From CBDFLD01 sp965249005 (GTDB taxonomy: Bacteria > Acidobacteriota > UBA6911): a stretch of DNA of 64,000 bases. The stretch covers positions 186,001 through 250,000 of the forward strand of contig CBDFLD010000013.1 in the NCBI GenBank assembly GCA_965249005.1, given 5' to 3'. The notes below the pieces were generated by a model that was not told where the DNA came from, did not search any database, and was given only the letters and a program-made list of their open reading frames with translations. Positions within the stretch are counted from its first letter, which is position 1. The number at the start of each line of letters is the position of its first letter. The position numbers and the translations under genes were made by a program. Positions 43,662 to 51,976 of this stretch are shown here, piece after piece.

Positions 43662-44141
43662 ATGAGCAATTCTGAGCGGAACAGACGCCACCCAGGGAAC
43701 CGAGCAAACAGCGTCTGTCAAGGATTCACGCTGGCCGAGTTGCTGGTCTGGTTGACCTGTATCGGCATTTTACTTGCTCTCGCAGTCCCCGGAGTGCATC
43801 ACATCCAACAGGAATGGAGCCTGCTGGCCTCCGCGCACATGCTGGAGTATTCGCTGTCATGGGCTCGCTTCCACTCGATTGTGACAAATAGTTCGCTAGC
43901 GTTACGAATTGAGCCAGACGGTTCCGGTTTCTACTGGGAAGATGCGGATGGGACCGCCTACGAACAATCCGTGCGGTCGATGGCTCCCGGTGTCCGAATC
44001 AGCCGCGCCCCACGCCGCTCACTGCGATTCCATCCAAGTGGAAGGGCCGCACCGGCCGGAACCGTTCAACTCGAAGGATCTCGGGGCAGTTACCGAGTTG
44101 TGGTCAATTTCGCGGGCCGAGTCCGGGTTCAAAAGAAGTGA
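43662..44141 (+). CDS. GspH/FimT-type minor pseudopilin
   Basis: 159 residues. Leader with a class III signal: positively charged start, cleavage after Gly in CQG|FTLAELLVWLTCIGILLALAV, Glu at +5. The globular domain is a beta-sandwich of GspH/FimT type, including LRIEPDGSGFYWEDADGTAYE and a short YRVVVNFAGRVRV end. Initiates or caps the pseudopilus. It lies 166 bp after pilD and is followed by the inverted trpD. Confidence 0.88.
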   Translation: MSNSERNRRHPGNRANSVCQGFTLAELLVWLTCIGILLALAVPGVHHIQQEWSLLASAHMLEYSLSWARFHSIVTNSSLALRIEPDGSGFYWEDADGTAYEQSVRSMAPGVRISRAPRRSLRFHPSGRAAPAGTVQLEGSRGSYRVVVNFAGRVRVQKK

Positions 44142-44268
44142 TGAAACGAGTGGCCGCCTCGACGGTCTTAAGACCCTCCAGCGAGCGAACACGCCGTGGG
44201 AGGACAGTCGCGTCGCTCGCAGATATCTATGGGCACCCATTTGGAACACCATTCTCAGAGCTTGGGGG

Positions 44269-45330
44269 TCACGTTTGAGAGGCGAGCTCGGCAGTCCAAT
44301 CCGTAAGTTTTTTCAGGGCCGCCAGTGCTTTTCCCGTGTCGATCGACTCCCGGGCAAGCTCGATTCCCTCCTCGAAGCCCTTGGCTTTGCCGGCAGCAAC
44401 CAGACCGGCAGAAGCGTTCATCAGGACCACATCTTGCCTGCTCCCTTGCTCGCCGGACAGGACACCCATGATGATCGTCGCATTTTTGCGAGCGTCGCCG
44501 CCTCGAATCGACTCCAGACCCGCCCGTTTCAGGCCCAAGTCTTCAGGCGAAAGATAATAGGTCTTCACCTGGCGCTGTCGAACTTCGGACACTTTCGTCT
44601 CGCCAGTGATCGTAATCTCGTCGAGACCGTCGGAACCATGCACGACAAACGCTCGAACCACTCCGAGCTGCGACAACACCTCTGCCATGGTTTCCGTCAA
44701 ATCTTCGCCATAGACGCCCAAGACTTGCGCAGAAGCGCGGGCAGGGTTGCACAACGGCCCAAGCAAATTGAACACGGTCCGAATCTTCAATTCGCGACGT
44801 ACCGGCATCACGTAACGCATCGCCTCGTGAAGCACCGGTGCATAGAGAAAACCGATTCCGACTTCACGGATGCAGCGCGCCATCGCCTGCGGAGTCAAAT
44901 TGATGCGAATACCGAGCGCCTCTACCACGTCGGCGCTTCCACAAACACTCGAAATGCTCCTATTGCCGTGTTTGGCGACCCGAACCCCGGCTCCCGCCAC
45001 GACAAAAGCTGTCGCAGTCGAGATGTTGAAGGTCCCCGAAGCATCCCCCCCGGTTCCACAGGTGTCCAAAAGCATTTCGCGATCCGTCCCCGACAGGGAT
45101 GTCACGTCGTCTTCCGGAACTTCTACCGGCGTGGCCTTGTCTCGGAGGACGCGCGCAAATCCGATCAACTCCTCTACCGTCTCCCCCTTCATGCGAAGGG
45201 CCGTCAAGAAAGAGGCCGTTTGCACCGGGGCCACCCCACCCGTCATGATCGATTCCATGATCGCCTCAGCATCTCGCCGTCGCAGGTGCTTCCCTTCCAC
45301 CAAATCACCAATGGCCTCGAGGATCTCCAA
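44269..45330 (-). CDS. trpD: Anthranilate phosphoribosyltransferase
   Basis: About 353 residues. Type 3 phosphoribosyltransferase fold: VPEDD...LLDTCGTGGDASGTFNIST (the GTGGD PRPP loop), VAKHGNRSISSVCGSADVVEALG, GIGFLYAPVLHEAMRYVMPVRRELKIRTVFNLLGPLCNPA. Second step specific to tryptophan synthesis. The start is TTG at 45330, with AGGAGG nine bases upstream; an in-frame GTG at 45402 has no Shine-Dalgarno and adds 24 residues outside the family. It is the only trp gene in the window and lies antisense inside the minor-pilin cluster. Confidence 0.93.
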   Translation of the reverse strand: MEILEAIGDLVEGKHLRRRDAEAIMESIMTGGVAPVQTASFLTALRMKGETVEELIGFARVLRDKATPVEVPEDDVTSLSGTDREMLLDTCGTGGDASGTFNISTATAFVVAGAGVRVAKHGNRSISSVCGSADVVEALGIRINLTPQAMARCIREVGIGFLYAPVLHEAMRYVMPVRRELKIRTVFNLLGPLCNPARASAQVLGVYGEDLTETMAEVLSQLGVVRAFVVHGSDGLDEITITGETKVSEVRQRQVKTYYLSPEDLGLKRAGLESIRGGDARKNATIIMGVLSGEQGSRQDVVLMNASAGLVAAGKAKGFEEGIELARESIDTGKALAALKKLTDWTAELASQT

Positions 45331-45493
45331 CTCTGCCTCCCTCCTTTTCCTTGGGGCGACGTTGTCGCGGCTACGGGCGACGATGTCGTACGGTATGTCC
45401 ACCGGGGTCCGGAGTCGTCAGGATACCACAGGGGCAGAAAAGGAAACTCAATAAGTCCAACAAATGCAGTGTCGATATGAACAGAGGGACCAC

Positions 45494-46132
45494 ATGAGAT
45501 ACAACCCAACTTTCGATCGTTGCCATCCCTTGCGAAGCGTCCACACATTCTGCACGACCCAAATTGCCGTGGAGCGCTTGTGCTCGAGGGACAGCTTTAA
45601 AAATGCGATTCCGCAGCTTGACAACCCATCATCGGTTTTGATTGCAGGCCGAGTCCCAAAGGTAGCACGTGAGGTCCGTGGATTCACTCTCGTCGAAGTC
45701 CTAGCAGCCCTGCTAATCCTCAGCTACGGCTTGCTCTCGGTTGGACAGCTGATCTTCTACTCCGTAAGTTCCCTTTCGCTGGCAAGATACAAAGAGAACG
45801 CCATCGTATTGGCCCAGAACAAGCTTACGACCCTCGGCAGCCTATATCGGCAGGATCCCAGCCATGCCTCGCTTGCAGCCGGCGTTCACGGACCGGAGGA
45901 GATCTCGATCAAAAACCCTCTAAACAACAATATCATCAACCATTTCCATCTTCACTGGAACGTCAGCCCCCTCCTGGATCCAAGGCCCCACACCCTTCGA
46001 AAAAAGGCCCTGAAAGGACGGAAAGTCACGGTGAGCGTGTCGCCCGTTTCAACCCTCGGCGATCTCAACAAGAAAACAAATCTCAATAATGTGACCTCGA
46101 TCACCGCGGTTCTAGGCCCAAAGGATCGATAA
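45494..46132 (+). CDS. PilV/GspI-type minor pseudopilin
   Basis: About 212 residues. Prepilin motif RG|FTLVEVLAALLILSYGLLSVGQ with Glu at +5, then helix and a beta domain rich in Asn. The leader is very long (about 60 residues). ATG at 45494 is chosen because AGAGG lies about seven bases upstream; a TTG nearer the motif is possible. Homologous proteins sit between GspH and GspJ types in the tip complex of pili and type II secretion systems. Two further cluster members follow directly. Confidence 0.82.
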   Translation: MRYNPTFDRCHPLRSVHTFCTTQIAVERLCSRDSFKNAIPQLDNPSSVLIAGRVPKVAREVRGFTLVEVLAALLILSYGLLSVGQLIFYSVSSLSLARYKENAIVLAQNKLTTLGSLYRQDPSHASLAAGVHGPEEISIKNPLNNNIINHFHLHWNVSPLLDPRPHTLRKKALKGRKVTVSVSPVSTLGDLNKKTNLNNVTSITAVLGPKDR

Positions 46133-46150
46133 GAGCCGATAAGGATAAGG

Positions 46151-46798
46151 ATGGATCTCGAGGTTCGAACCAAGCAGCAAGACCATGGTTTCGTACTGGT
46201 TGATTTCGTCATATCGGGCCTCGTGTTACTCATTCTGGGCGCGGCCTTGGCGGGACTATGGGTCGAGATACAAAAGGTCGCCGTGGCACAAGTGGACCGG
46301 GCACGAGCTCAAAACCATTCCTCGGTCGCCATGCGCATTATCGAGGGCTATATCCAGTCAGCCGGGAACAGCCCGGTCGGGCCTCCCATCGAGGGACTCG
46401 TTATCATGAGCGCTCAAGAGGTTCGCGTGCGCGCGGACTTGACGGGTTCGGCTTCTCCTGGTCAGCCGAACAAGGGCGACCCAGATGGAGATACCGACGA
46501 TGCAGGTGAGGATATTACGATCCGGTACAATCGAAATGCGCAGAGGATCGACCTCATTTCCGGCGATGGGGCGCCGACCAGCATTGCGGACCAGATTGTC
46601 GATTACTCGATGGTTTTTTTTGATGCCCTGGGGAATCCTACAGAGAGGGGCTCCGAGACAGCAGTTGTCCGAGTCCAGATCTCGAGTGCGGGATCTGTTT
46701 ACAACCCCCACGTCACGACTCCTTTTGCGCGGAAACTAATCTGTGACATTCCCATTGCAAAGGCTGGAACTACCGCGGCATCACGCCAAGGACCTTGA
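46151..46798 (+). CDS. PilW/GspJ-type minor pseudopilin with Asp at +5
   Basis: 215 residues. Prepilin-like N-terminus HG|FVLVDFVISGLVLLILGAALAG. The conserved Glu at +5 of the mature protein is Asp here, a rare substitution in major pilins but tolerated in some minor ones. The rest is a beta domain that includes an acidic, Ca-site-like segment (NKGDPDGDTDDAGEDITI). An AAGG lies just before the ATG. It is 18 bp after the PilV-like gene. Confidence 0.8.
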   Translation: MDLEVRTKQQDHGFVLVDFVISGLVLLILGAALAGLWVEIQKVAVAQVDRARAQNHSSVAMRIIEGYIQSAGNSPVGPPIEGLVIMSAQEVRVRADLTGSASPGQPNKGDPDGDTDDAGEDITIRYNRNAQRIDLISGDGAPTSIADQIVDYSMVFFDALGNPTERGSETAVVRVQISSAGSVYNPHVTTPFARKLICDIPIAKAGTTAASRQGP

Positions 46799-46829
46799 TT
46801 CAAAGACCGAGAATGTGGAGAGACTTAGC

Positions 46830-47417
46830 ATGAAAACGAAAGACATCGCCGCCTTACTTTGTTTCTTGATCGGCGTCATCGCTGCGACGGGCGTTGCGTC
46901 GGCACAATCCCTTGCTGAGTTGGCAAGAAAAGAAAAGGATCGGCGACAGAAAATTTCCTCCCAGCGCGTAGTCATCACGAATCACGACACATCAAAATAC
47001 AAAAATGGCGCGCTGACCACAGCAAGTCCTCCCCCAAGAGCATCTGGGCAACACGACGACGCCACCCCTGTTTCTATGGGCAACGACGAGAGTGCGGACA
47101 AGCCGGCAGAAGACGAACCGGTCGACTTTTCCGGAAGAACGGAGAGCTTCTGGCGTCAGACCATGACTGACGCGAGGCAGCGGGTCAAAGAGCTAGAAAA
47201 CGAATCAACAGCTTTGACCCTGAGCCTGAACGACCTCCAGAATCGCTTCTATAGTGAAGCCGACGGCTTCCGGCAGCAGCAGATCCAACGGGAGATTCAG
47301 AAGTCCTTCTATGAACAGGATCTCAACAAGAACAACCTCAAAACGGCGCAGGATCAACTCAACGACCTGATCAAGGAGGCCCGGAAAAGTGGCGCTCTCC
47401 CGGGCTGGATCCAATGA
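46830..47417 (+). CDS. Secreted coiled-coil protein
   Basis: 195 residues from ATG 46830, with GGAG upstream; a longer in-frame start inside the previous gene is rejected. Signal peptide (LLCFLIGVIAATGVASAQS), a polar linker of about 60 residues, and a long C-terminal coiled coil (WRQTMTDARQRVKELENEST, LSLNDLQNRFYSEADGF, QREIQKSFYEQDLNKNNLKT) ending PGWIQ. It follows the minor pseudopilins by 31 bp. A role in the periplasmic part of the same secretion or pilus machine is inferred from position. Confidence 0.75.
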   Translation: MKTKDIAALLCFLIGVIAATGVASAQSLAELARKEKDRRQKISSQRVVITNHDTSKYKNGALTTASPPPRASGQHDDATPVSMGNDESADKPAEDEPVDFSGRTESFWRQTMTDARQRVKELENESTALTLSLNDLQNRFYSEADGFRQQQIQREIQKSFYEQDLNKNNLKTAQDQLNDLIKEARKSGALPGWIQ

Positions 47418-47488
47418 ATCTTAGCGCTCACCACAGCAGCTGAGTGGCGCGTAACTGACGGACGCCTCCGGCACAATGGCCGACAACG

Positions 47489-48205
47489 TCACTTGGTTGC
47501 TGTCACCAGGAGTACGATTCCACCAGTGAGGAAACGAAGCTGAAGGGACTCGAACCCGACGTCCGCGATCAATTCGCGCAAATCGTCGGGCGGAGGGAAT
47601 GACTGAACGCTCTCCGGGAGATATCGGTAGGGACCATCCACACCTGATACAACTCGGCCAACGCGGGGAAGGAGTTGGGTGAAATAGAAGCGATAGAGAT
47701 TGCCGTAAAGCGAATTCCGTGGCATCGCAAACTCCAGGATTCCCAAGACACCGCCCGGACGCAACACGCGCCACATCTCTTTCACCCCGTCCGATAGGTT
47801 GGCGAGATTTCGAAGCACGAAAGCCGACACCACAGCATCAAACGTTCCTTCGCGAAACGGGACAGACAAAGCGTCCCCTTCGACAAGATCTATACGACTT
47901 CCCGGATTCCGCAAGACCTTCTCTTTCGCCCGTTGGAGCATCGGGCGGCAAAAGTCACACCCGACGGTCGAACCCTTCTTGCTCGCGAAAGCTATCGCGA
48001 GATCCCCAGTTCCGCACCCTACATCGAGAATCCGGGGTTGCTCCGCTTGCAGTCTCTCGGCCACAACTTTGACGCAGCTTCTCCGCCAAGAGCGATCCAC
48101 GTTACCGGATAGCAGATGGTTGAGAAGGTCATAGCGAGCAGCGATGTCGCCAAACATGGAGCGAACAGCTTTAGAGCGGGCTGATTCCTCACTCGTGGAT
48201 AGCAT
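47489..48205 (-). CDS. ubiE: Demethylmenaquinone/ubiquinone C-methyltransferase
   Basis: 238 residues. SAM methyltransferase with the UbiE/MenG pattern: SMFGDIAARYDLLNHLLSGNVD, ILDVGCGTGDLAIAFA, VVSAFVLRNLANLSDGVKEM, GGVLGILEFAMPRNSLYG and the late TGGIVLLVTATK. Performs the last methylation of menaquinone (or ubiquinone); the quinone would serve the complex I genes nearby. It is followed in the same direction by aroB, 23 bp upstream. Confidence 0.95.
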   Translation of the reverse strand: MLSTSEESARSKAVRSMFGDIAARYDLLNHLLSGNVDRSWRRSCVKVVAERLQAEQPRILDVGCGTGDLAIAFASKKGSTVGCDFCRPMLQRAKEKVLRNPGSRIDLVEGDALSVPFREGTFDAVVSAFVLRNLANLSDGVKEMWRVLRPGGVLGILEFAMPRNSLYGNLYRFYFTQLLPRVGRVVSGVDGPYRYLPESVQSFPPPDDLRELIADVGFESLQLRFLTGGIVLLVTATK

Positions 48206-48228
48206 CTAGACCGGTCCTCGGCGATGCG

Positions 48229-49326
48229 TCATATCGATCCGTTCCGATCTAGATACAACCTGACGAATTTCTTTAGCTGAGACGGATCCACGGAGTGTAT
48301 CTCGGCCTCTCCCATTCGCGGCAGCAGAACAAACCGGGTTTCCCCGGCAACACGCTTCTTGTCACGCTGTAAAGCACGCCAAACCGCATTCGGTGAGATT
48401 CCGCGCAACGACGGCAAGGGTGCTACCTTCGAGATCAGCCTTCTCAGGCGTTGACCGCTGGCTCCAAGCGCCATTCCAAATTCGGCACCCAATTCGACCG
48501 CTGCGATCATACCCCACGCCACGGCTTCACCATGCTTGAAGCGTCGAAAATCGGTCGCCGCCTCCAACGCGTGACCAATGGTGTGCCCATAGTTCAGGCA
48601 CATCCTCGCGCTCGACTCTCTCTCGTCTGAAGAGACGATCTCCGCCTTGATGCGTGAACATTCCGTTACAATGTATTCCAAGGCTCTCGGCTCGCACCTA
48701 CGCACTTCTTCAAGGCGTCGGTCCAGATACCGCAGCAGCTTCTCGGAACGAATGGCGCCGTACTTTACCACTTCGAAGAGACCCGAGGCCAATTCCCTTG
48801 CGGGCAAAGTGGCAAGCAATCTCACATCCGACAACACCGCGGACGGTTGGTGGATCGCGCCGATCAGGTTTTTCCCTTGGCGGACGTTGATCCCGACCTT
48901 TCCTCCGATTGCGCTGTCGACCTGCGCCAGCAATGTCGTCGGCACGTTTACATAGGGAATACCTCGCATGAAGGTGGCTGCCGCAAACCCGGTGAGGTCT
49001 CCAACCACCCCGCCTCCCACGGCTGCGAGCCACGATGATCGGTCGGCACGAAAGCCGAACAGTCGTTGGTAGACTCGTTCGAGAGTGCGCTGCGTTTTGA
49101 ATCGCTCTCCATCCCCAATCGGGATGACTCGCTTCAAGCTCCAATCGCCCGGCAGGCTGCGCGCAATCCGATCGCCATGTAGTTTCAGAACGAGAGAGTT
49201 CGATACAAAAATCGGAGGGGTGTCGAGACCTAGCTTCCTCAACCCGGGATAGACCCGGTCCAGGATTCCTGTGCCAATCATGATGGGATAGCTCCTGTCA
49301 TGGAGCTCGACACGAATCGTGTTCAT
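48229..49326 (-). CDS. aroB: 3-Dehydroquinate synthase
   Basis: 365 residues from the ATG at 49326; 17 further in-frame codons upstream are outside the family. NAD-dependent second step of the shikimate pathway: VIPIGDGERFKTQRTLERVY, LAAVGGGVVGDLTGFAAATFMRGI, VPTTLLAQVDSAIGGKVGIN, GKNLIGAIHQPSAVLSD, LNYGHTIGHALEAA and HGEAVAWGMIAAVELG (zinc-binding residues in the last two). Neighbours are ubiE and the thiazole genes. Confidence 0.97.
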   Translation of the reverse strand: MNTIRVELHDRSYPIMIGTGILDRVYPGLRKLGLDTPPIFVSNSLVLKLHGDRIARSLPGDWSLKRVIPIGDGERFKTQRTLERVYQRLFGFRADRSSWLAAVGGGVVGDLTGFAAATFMRGIPYVNVPTTLLAQVDSAIGGKVGINVRQGKNLIGAIHQPSAVLSDVRLLATLPARELASGLFEVVKYGAIRSEKLLRYLDRRLEEVRRCEPRALEYIVTECSRIKAEIVSSDERESSARMCLNYGHTIGHALEAATDFRRFKHGEAVAWGMIAAVELGAEFGMALGASGQRLRRLISKVAPLPSLRGISPNAVWRALQRDKKRVAGETRFVLLPRMGEAEIHSVDPSQLKKFVRLYLDRNGSI

Positions 49327-49524
49327 CGTAACCCTTGTACAAGGCCTGTCGCGGACGGATAGTGGGTGGCCATCCACGTTGGCTGTAGCACCGTCGAGTT
49401 GCTCGATTTAGCAAGACGGGCAAAGGCAGGCTGGCCAATCGGGCAACAGCAACCGTCGCGTCGCAAGACCGGAGCGCCTTCGCCTTGTTCAGCAGACCAT
49501 GATCCCTTCGATCGCCCCCCCCGC

Positions 49525-50304
49525 TTACCGAGAGACCCCTTCCAAGGGGGAAGTAGCCGTGGCATACAACTTCTTTTCGATTCTTCCGGCACGATAGGCT
49601 AACCGGCCAGCTTCGACGGCCAGTTTCATCGCCTTGGCCATGGCTACGGCGTCCTCTGCTCCTGCGATTCCGGTATTCATGAGAACCCCATCACATCCCA
49701 GCTCCATCGCGATCGTGGCGTCTGATGCAGTTCCGACGCCAGCATCCACGATCACTGGCAACGAAATCGATTCGAGGATGATTCGAAGATTCGCTGGATT
49801 GCGAATACCAAGTCCGGAACCGATCGGTGCACCCAATGGCATGACAGCCGCCGCCCCAGCTTCTTGAAGCTTGCGCGCAACGATGGGATCGTCGTTCGTA
49901 TACGGCAAAACCACAAATCCATCTTTGACGAGTACTCGCGTGGCTGTCAACAACGCTTCTGTATCCGGAAACAGGGTCTTCTCGTCCCCGATAACCTCGA
50001 GCTTCACCCAGTCCGAGAGGCCGGCTTCCCGGCCGAGCTGGGCAACTCGAATCGCTTCCTCGGCCGTATAACAGCCCGCCGTATTCGGCAAAAGGGTATA
50101 TCTAGTCGTGTCGATAAAATCGAGCAGGGATTGTCCGGAACGGTCGCCCACGTCCAGTCGGCGGACTGCCACCGTTACCATTTCCGCGCCCGAGGCCTCC
50201 AGTGCCTCCTTCATTAACGGAAAGGTTTTGTACTTGCCTGTCCCAACAATGAGCCGGGATCGAAAAGAGCGATTCGCAATCTGAAAGGTATCTTGATCCG
50301 GCAC
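49525..50304 (-). CDS. thiG: Thiazole synthase
   Basis: 259 residues. (beta/alpha)8 barrel: SRLIVGTGKYKTF, LLPNTAGCYTAEEAIRVA, the Schiff-base Lys in VKLEVIGDEKTLFPDTEALL, VLPYTNDDPIVARKL, MPLGAPIGSGLGI and VDAGVGTASDATIAMELGCDGVLMNT. Makes the thiamin thiazole from DXP, dehydroglycine and ThiS-thiocarboxylate. GTG start at 50304 follows the thiS stop directly. The GGAGGAGG encoding the ThiS C-terminus serves as its Shine-Dalgarno. Confidence 0.97.
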   Translation of the reverse strand: MPDQDTFQIANRSFRSRLIVGTGKYKTFPLMKEALEASGAEMVTVAVRRLDVGDRSGQSLLDFIDTTRYTLLPNTAGCYTAEEAIRVAQLGREAGLSDWVKLEVIGDEKTLFPDTEALLTATRVLVKDGFVVLPYTNDDPIVARKLQEAGAAAVMPLGAPIGSGLGIRNPANLRIILESISLPVIVDAGVGTASDATIAMELGCDGVLMNTGIAGAEDAVAMAKAMKLAVEAGRLAYRAGRIEKKLYATATSPLEGVSR

Positions 50305-50517
50305 TTAACCTCCTCCTACGAATCGGACAATCTCGACCTTGTCTCTCTCGTTCAGGGACGTCTTCTCCCACTCAGTGCGTCGCAGGATCCGTCGATTGAC
50401 TTCTATCGCCACACCCTCTTCCCCCACATCGAGATGCCGCAGCAACTCACGCACACTCGACACTGCGGGCACAACCCGCTCTTCGCCATTGATCTCCAAA
50501 CACAGTTTTGTCTGCAC
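50305..50517 (-). CDS. thiS: Sulfur carrier protein ThiS
   Basis: About 70 residues. Ubiquitin-like: LCLEINGEERVVPAVSSVRE, LLRHLDVGEEGVAIEVNRRI, NERDKVEIVRFVGGG. The C-terminal Gly-Gly is the site of adenylation and thiocarboxylation. GTG at 50517 gives the usual length. A TTG at 50550 would add 11 residues; neither has a clear Shine-Dalgarno. The last codons GGA GGA GGT double as the ribosome-binding site of thiG, coupling the two. Confidence 0.9.
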   Translation of the reverse strand: MQTKLCLEINGEERVVPAVSSVRELLRHLDVGEEGVAIEVNRRILRRTEWEKTSLNERDKVEIVRFVGGG

Positions 50518-50566
50518 GATACCAGATGATACTGAGTCAATCACCGCCAAATCAACCAGAAAATCC

Positions 50567-50596
50567 TTGACACCGTCTTGACCGCTCCACTAATAT
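50567..50596 (+). promoter_or_regulatory. Sigma70-type promoter of the nuoE-N operon
   Basis: TTGACA at 50567-50572, an 18-base spacer and TAATAT at 50591-50596. The start point would be near 50603, leaving a leader of about 97 bases before nuoE. A second -10-like TATACAAT lies closer to the ATG but has no -35. Confidence 0.7.
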
Positions 50597-50699
50597 CGTC
50601 CCGCTTGCAGAGCCTTAAGTCATACACATTACTATATTTGCATATTTCATTGCACTCACGCCACCGTTTCTCCTGCAAGCAGTTCGTATACAATTTCAG

Positions 50700-51167
50700 A
50701 TGTTGAGCGATGCCACACAGCGCAAAATCAAGGTCCTGCAGGATAGGTATCCGAGCTCACGCTCCGCGCTGATACCTTCGCTCATGGTCGCGCAAGATGA
50801 GTCCGGTTACCTTTCAGCCGAAACAATTCGTGATGTTTCCCAGCTTTTCGGCCTTCATCCGAACACGGTCTACGAGGTCGCCAGCTTCTATACCATGCTT
50901 TTCAAGAAGCCTGTGGGGCGGCATTGCCTACAGGTATGCACAAATATTTCCTGCTCCTTGTCCGGCTGCGACGCAATCATGTCCTATCTTCAGCAAAGGC
51001 TCAATCTCTCTCCCGGTGAAACTTCGAGCGATGGAAGATACACGCTGCTGGAGGTCGAATGTCTGGGATCCTGTAACACAGCTCCGGTTCTTCAACTGAA
51101 TAACAAAGATTACTTCGAGAACCTCTCAATCGAGAAGCTGGATCGACTCCTCGACGAATTGAAATAG
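50700..51167 (+). CDS. nuoE: NADH-quinone oxidoreductase subunit E
   Basis: 155 residues. Thioredoxin-like [2Fe-2S] subunit with the four ligands in CTNISC and CLGSC, preceded by LFGLHPNTVYEVASFYTMLF. In complex I it forms the NADH-oxidising arm with NuoF and NuoG, which are not in the window. Placing NuoE directly before the membrane subunits NuoJ-N is unusual. Confidence 0.95.
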   Translation: MLSDATQRKIKVLQDRYPSSRSALIPSLMVAQDESGYLSAETIRDVSQLFGLHPNTVYEVASFYTMLFKKPVGRHCLQVCTNISCSLSGCDAIMSYLQQRLNLSPGETSSDGRYTLLEVECLGSCNTAPVLQLNNKDYFENLSIEKLDRLLDELK

Positions 51168-51665
51168 ATGGAGACAGGGCTTTTCTATTTTTTTGGCAGC
51201 CTTTCATTGCTCTCGGCCATCAGCGTCGTGGCTCAACGAAGGGTCTTCTATTCTGCCATTTCGTTGATTCTCTGCCTCTTCTCCGTGGCTGGCCTTTATC
51301 TCTTGCTCGAATCCCCGTTCATTGCTACCGTCCAAGTCATCGTCTACGCCGGGGCCATTATGGCCCTGGTTCTTTTCGTGATCATGCTTGTGGACCCATT
51401 CTCGAATACGGTCCCGAAGGACAAGCGTAGGAGCCTGTCGGTCGCCGCGATACTCCTTGGATCCGCAGTTGTCTTTCTTTTGTCCCGGACGCTCGCCAGC
51501 TACGATCTCCGGCATGCTCCTGCTCGCCAGGGGAACTCTTCGGGCACCATTGCTCAAATTGGCAAAGTCCTATTCGAAGATTACCTGCTGCCGTTCGAAG
51601 TCACTTCTATTCTGATACTGGTTGCCGTCATCGGCGCGGTCGTCTTGGCAAAACGGGAGCCATGA
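51168..51665 (+). CDS. nuoJ: NADH-quinone oxidoreductase subunit J
   Basis: 165 residues with five membrane helices. Includes FFGSLSLLSAISVVAQRRVF, LILCLFSVAGLYLLLESPFI and the hallmark AGAIMALVLFVIMLVDPF near the p-helix of NuoJ. The C-terminal helix is VTSILILVAVIGAVVLA. Starts directly at the nuoE stop. Confidence 0.95.
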   Translation: METGLFYFFGSLSLLSAISVVAQRRVFYSAISLILCLFSVAGLYLLLESPFIATVQVIVYAGAIMALVLFVIMLVDPFSNTVPKDKRRSLSVAAILLGSAVVFLLSRTLASYDLRHAPARQGNSSGTIAQIGKVLFEDYLLPFEVTSILILVAVIGAVVLAKREP

Positions 51666-51668
51666 GCC

Positions 51669-51968
51669 ATGCAGCTTGCCGACTATTTGATCCTTGGCTC
51701 CTTGTTGTTCTCTATTGGAACAATCGGCGTTCTGGTCAAAAAAAACATCATCGCCATCTTTCTATGCATCGAGCTCATGCTCAATGGCGTCAATCTCTCC
51801 CTCGTCGCCTTTTCTCACTTTCTCAACCAGGTGGATGGCCAAATTTTTGTATTTCTCGTGATGGTGGTTGCGGCTGCTGAGGCAGCCGTCGGGCTCGCCA
51901 TAACAATTACACTTTATCGCAATCGAAACACCCTGAGCGTCGACGACGCCGACATCATGAAGTGGTAG
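51669..51968 (+). CDS. nuoK: NADH-quinone oxidoreductase subunit K
   Basis: 99 residues, three helices. Carries the two conserved membrane Glu residues of NuoK, in IFLCIELMLNGVNLSLVAF and VVAAAEAAVGLAITITLYR, which are part of the proton pathway. Three bases after nuoJ. Confidence 0.97.
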   Translation: MQLADYLILGSLLFSIGTIGVLVKKNIIAIFLCIELMLNGVNLSLVAFSHFLNQVDGQIFVFLVMVVAAAEAAVGLAITITLYRNRNTLSVDDADIMKW

Positions 51969-51976
51969 TCCTGGTC

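Noticed and set aside
43909..45480. Long open frame (523 codons) on the plus strand across trpD
   Set aside because: It is the antisense frame of trpD and the shifted frame of the FimT-like gene; no protein-like motifs.
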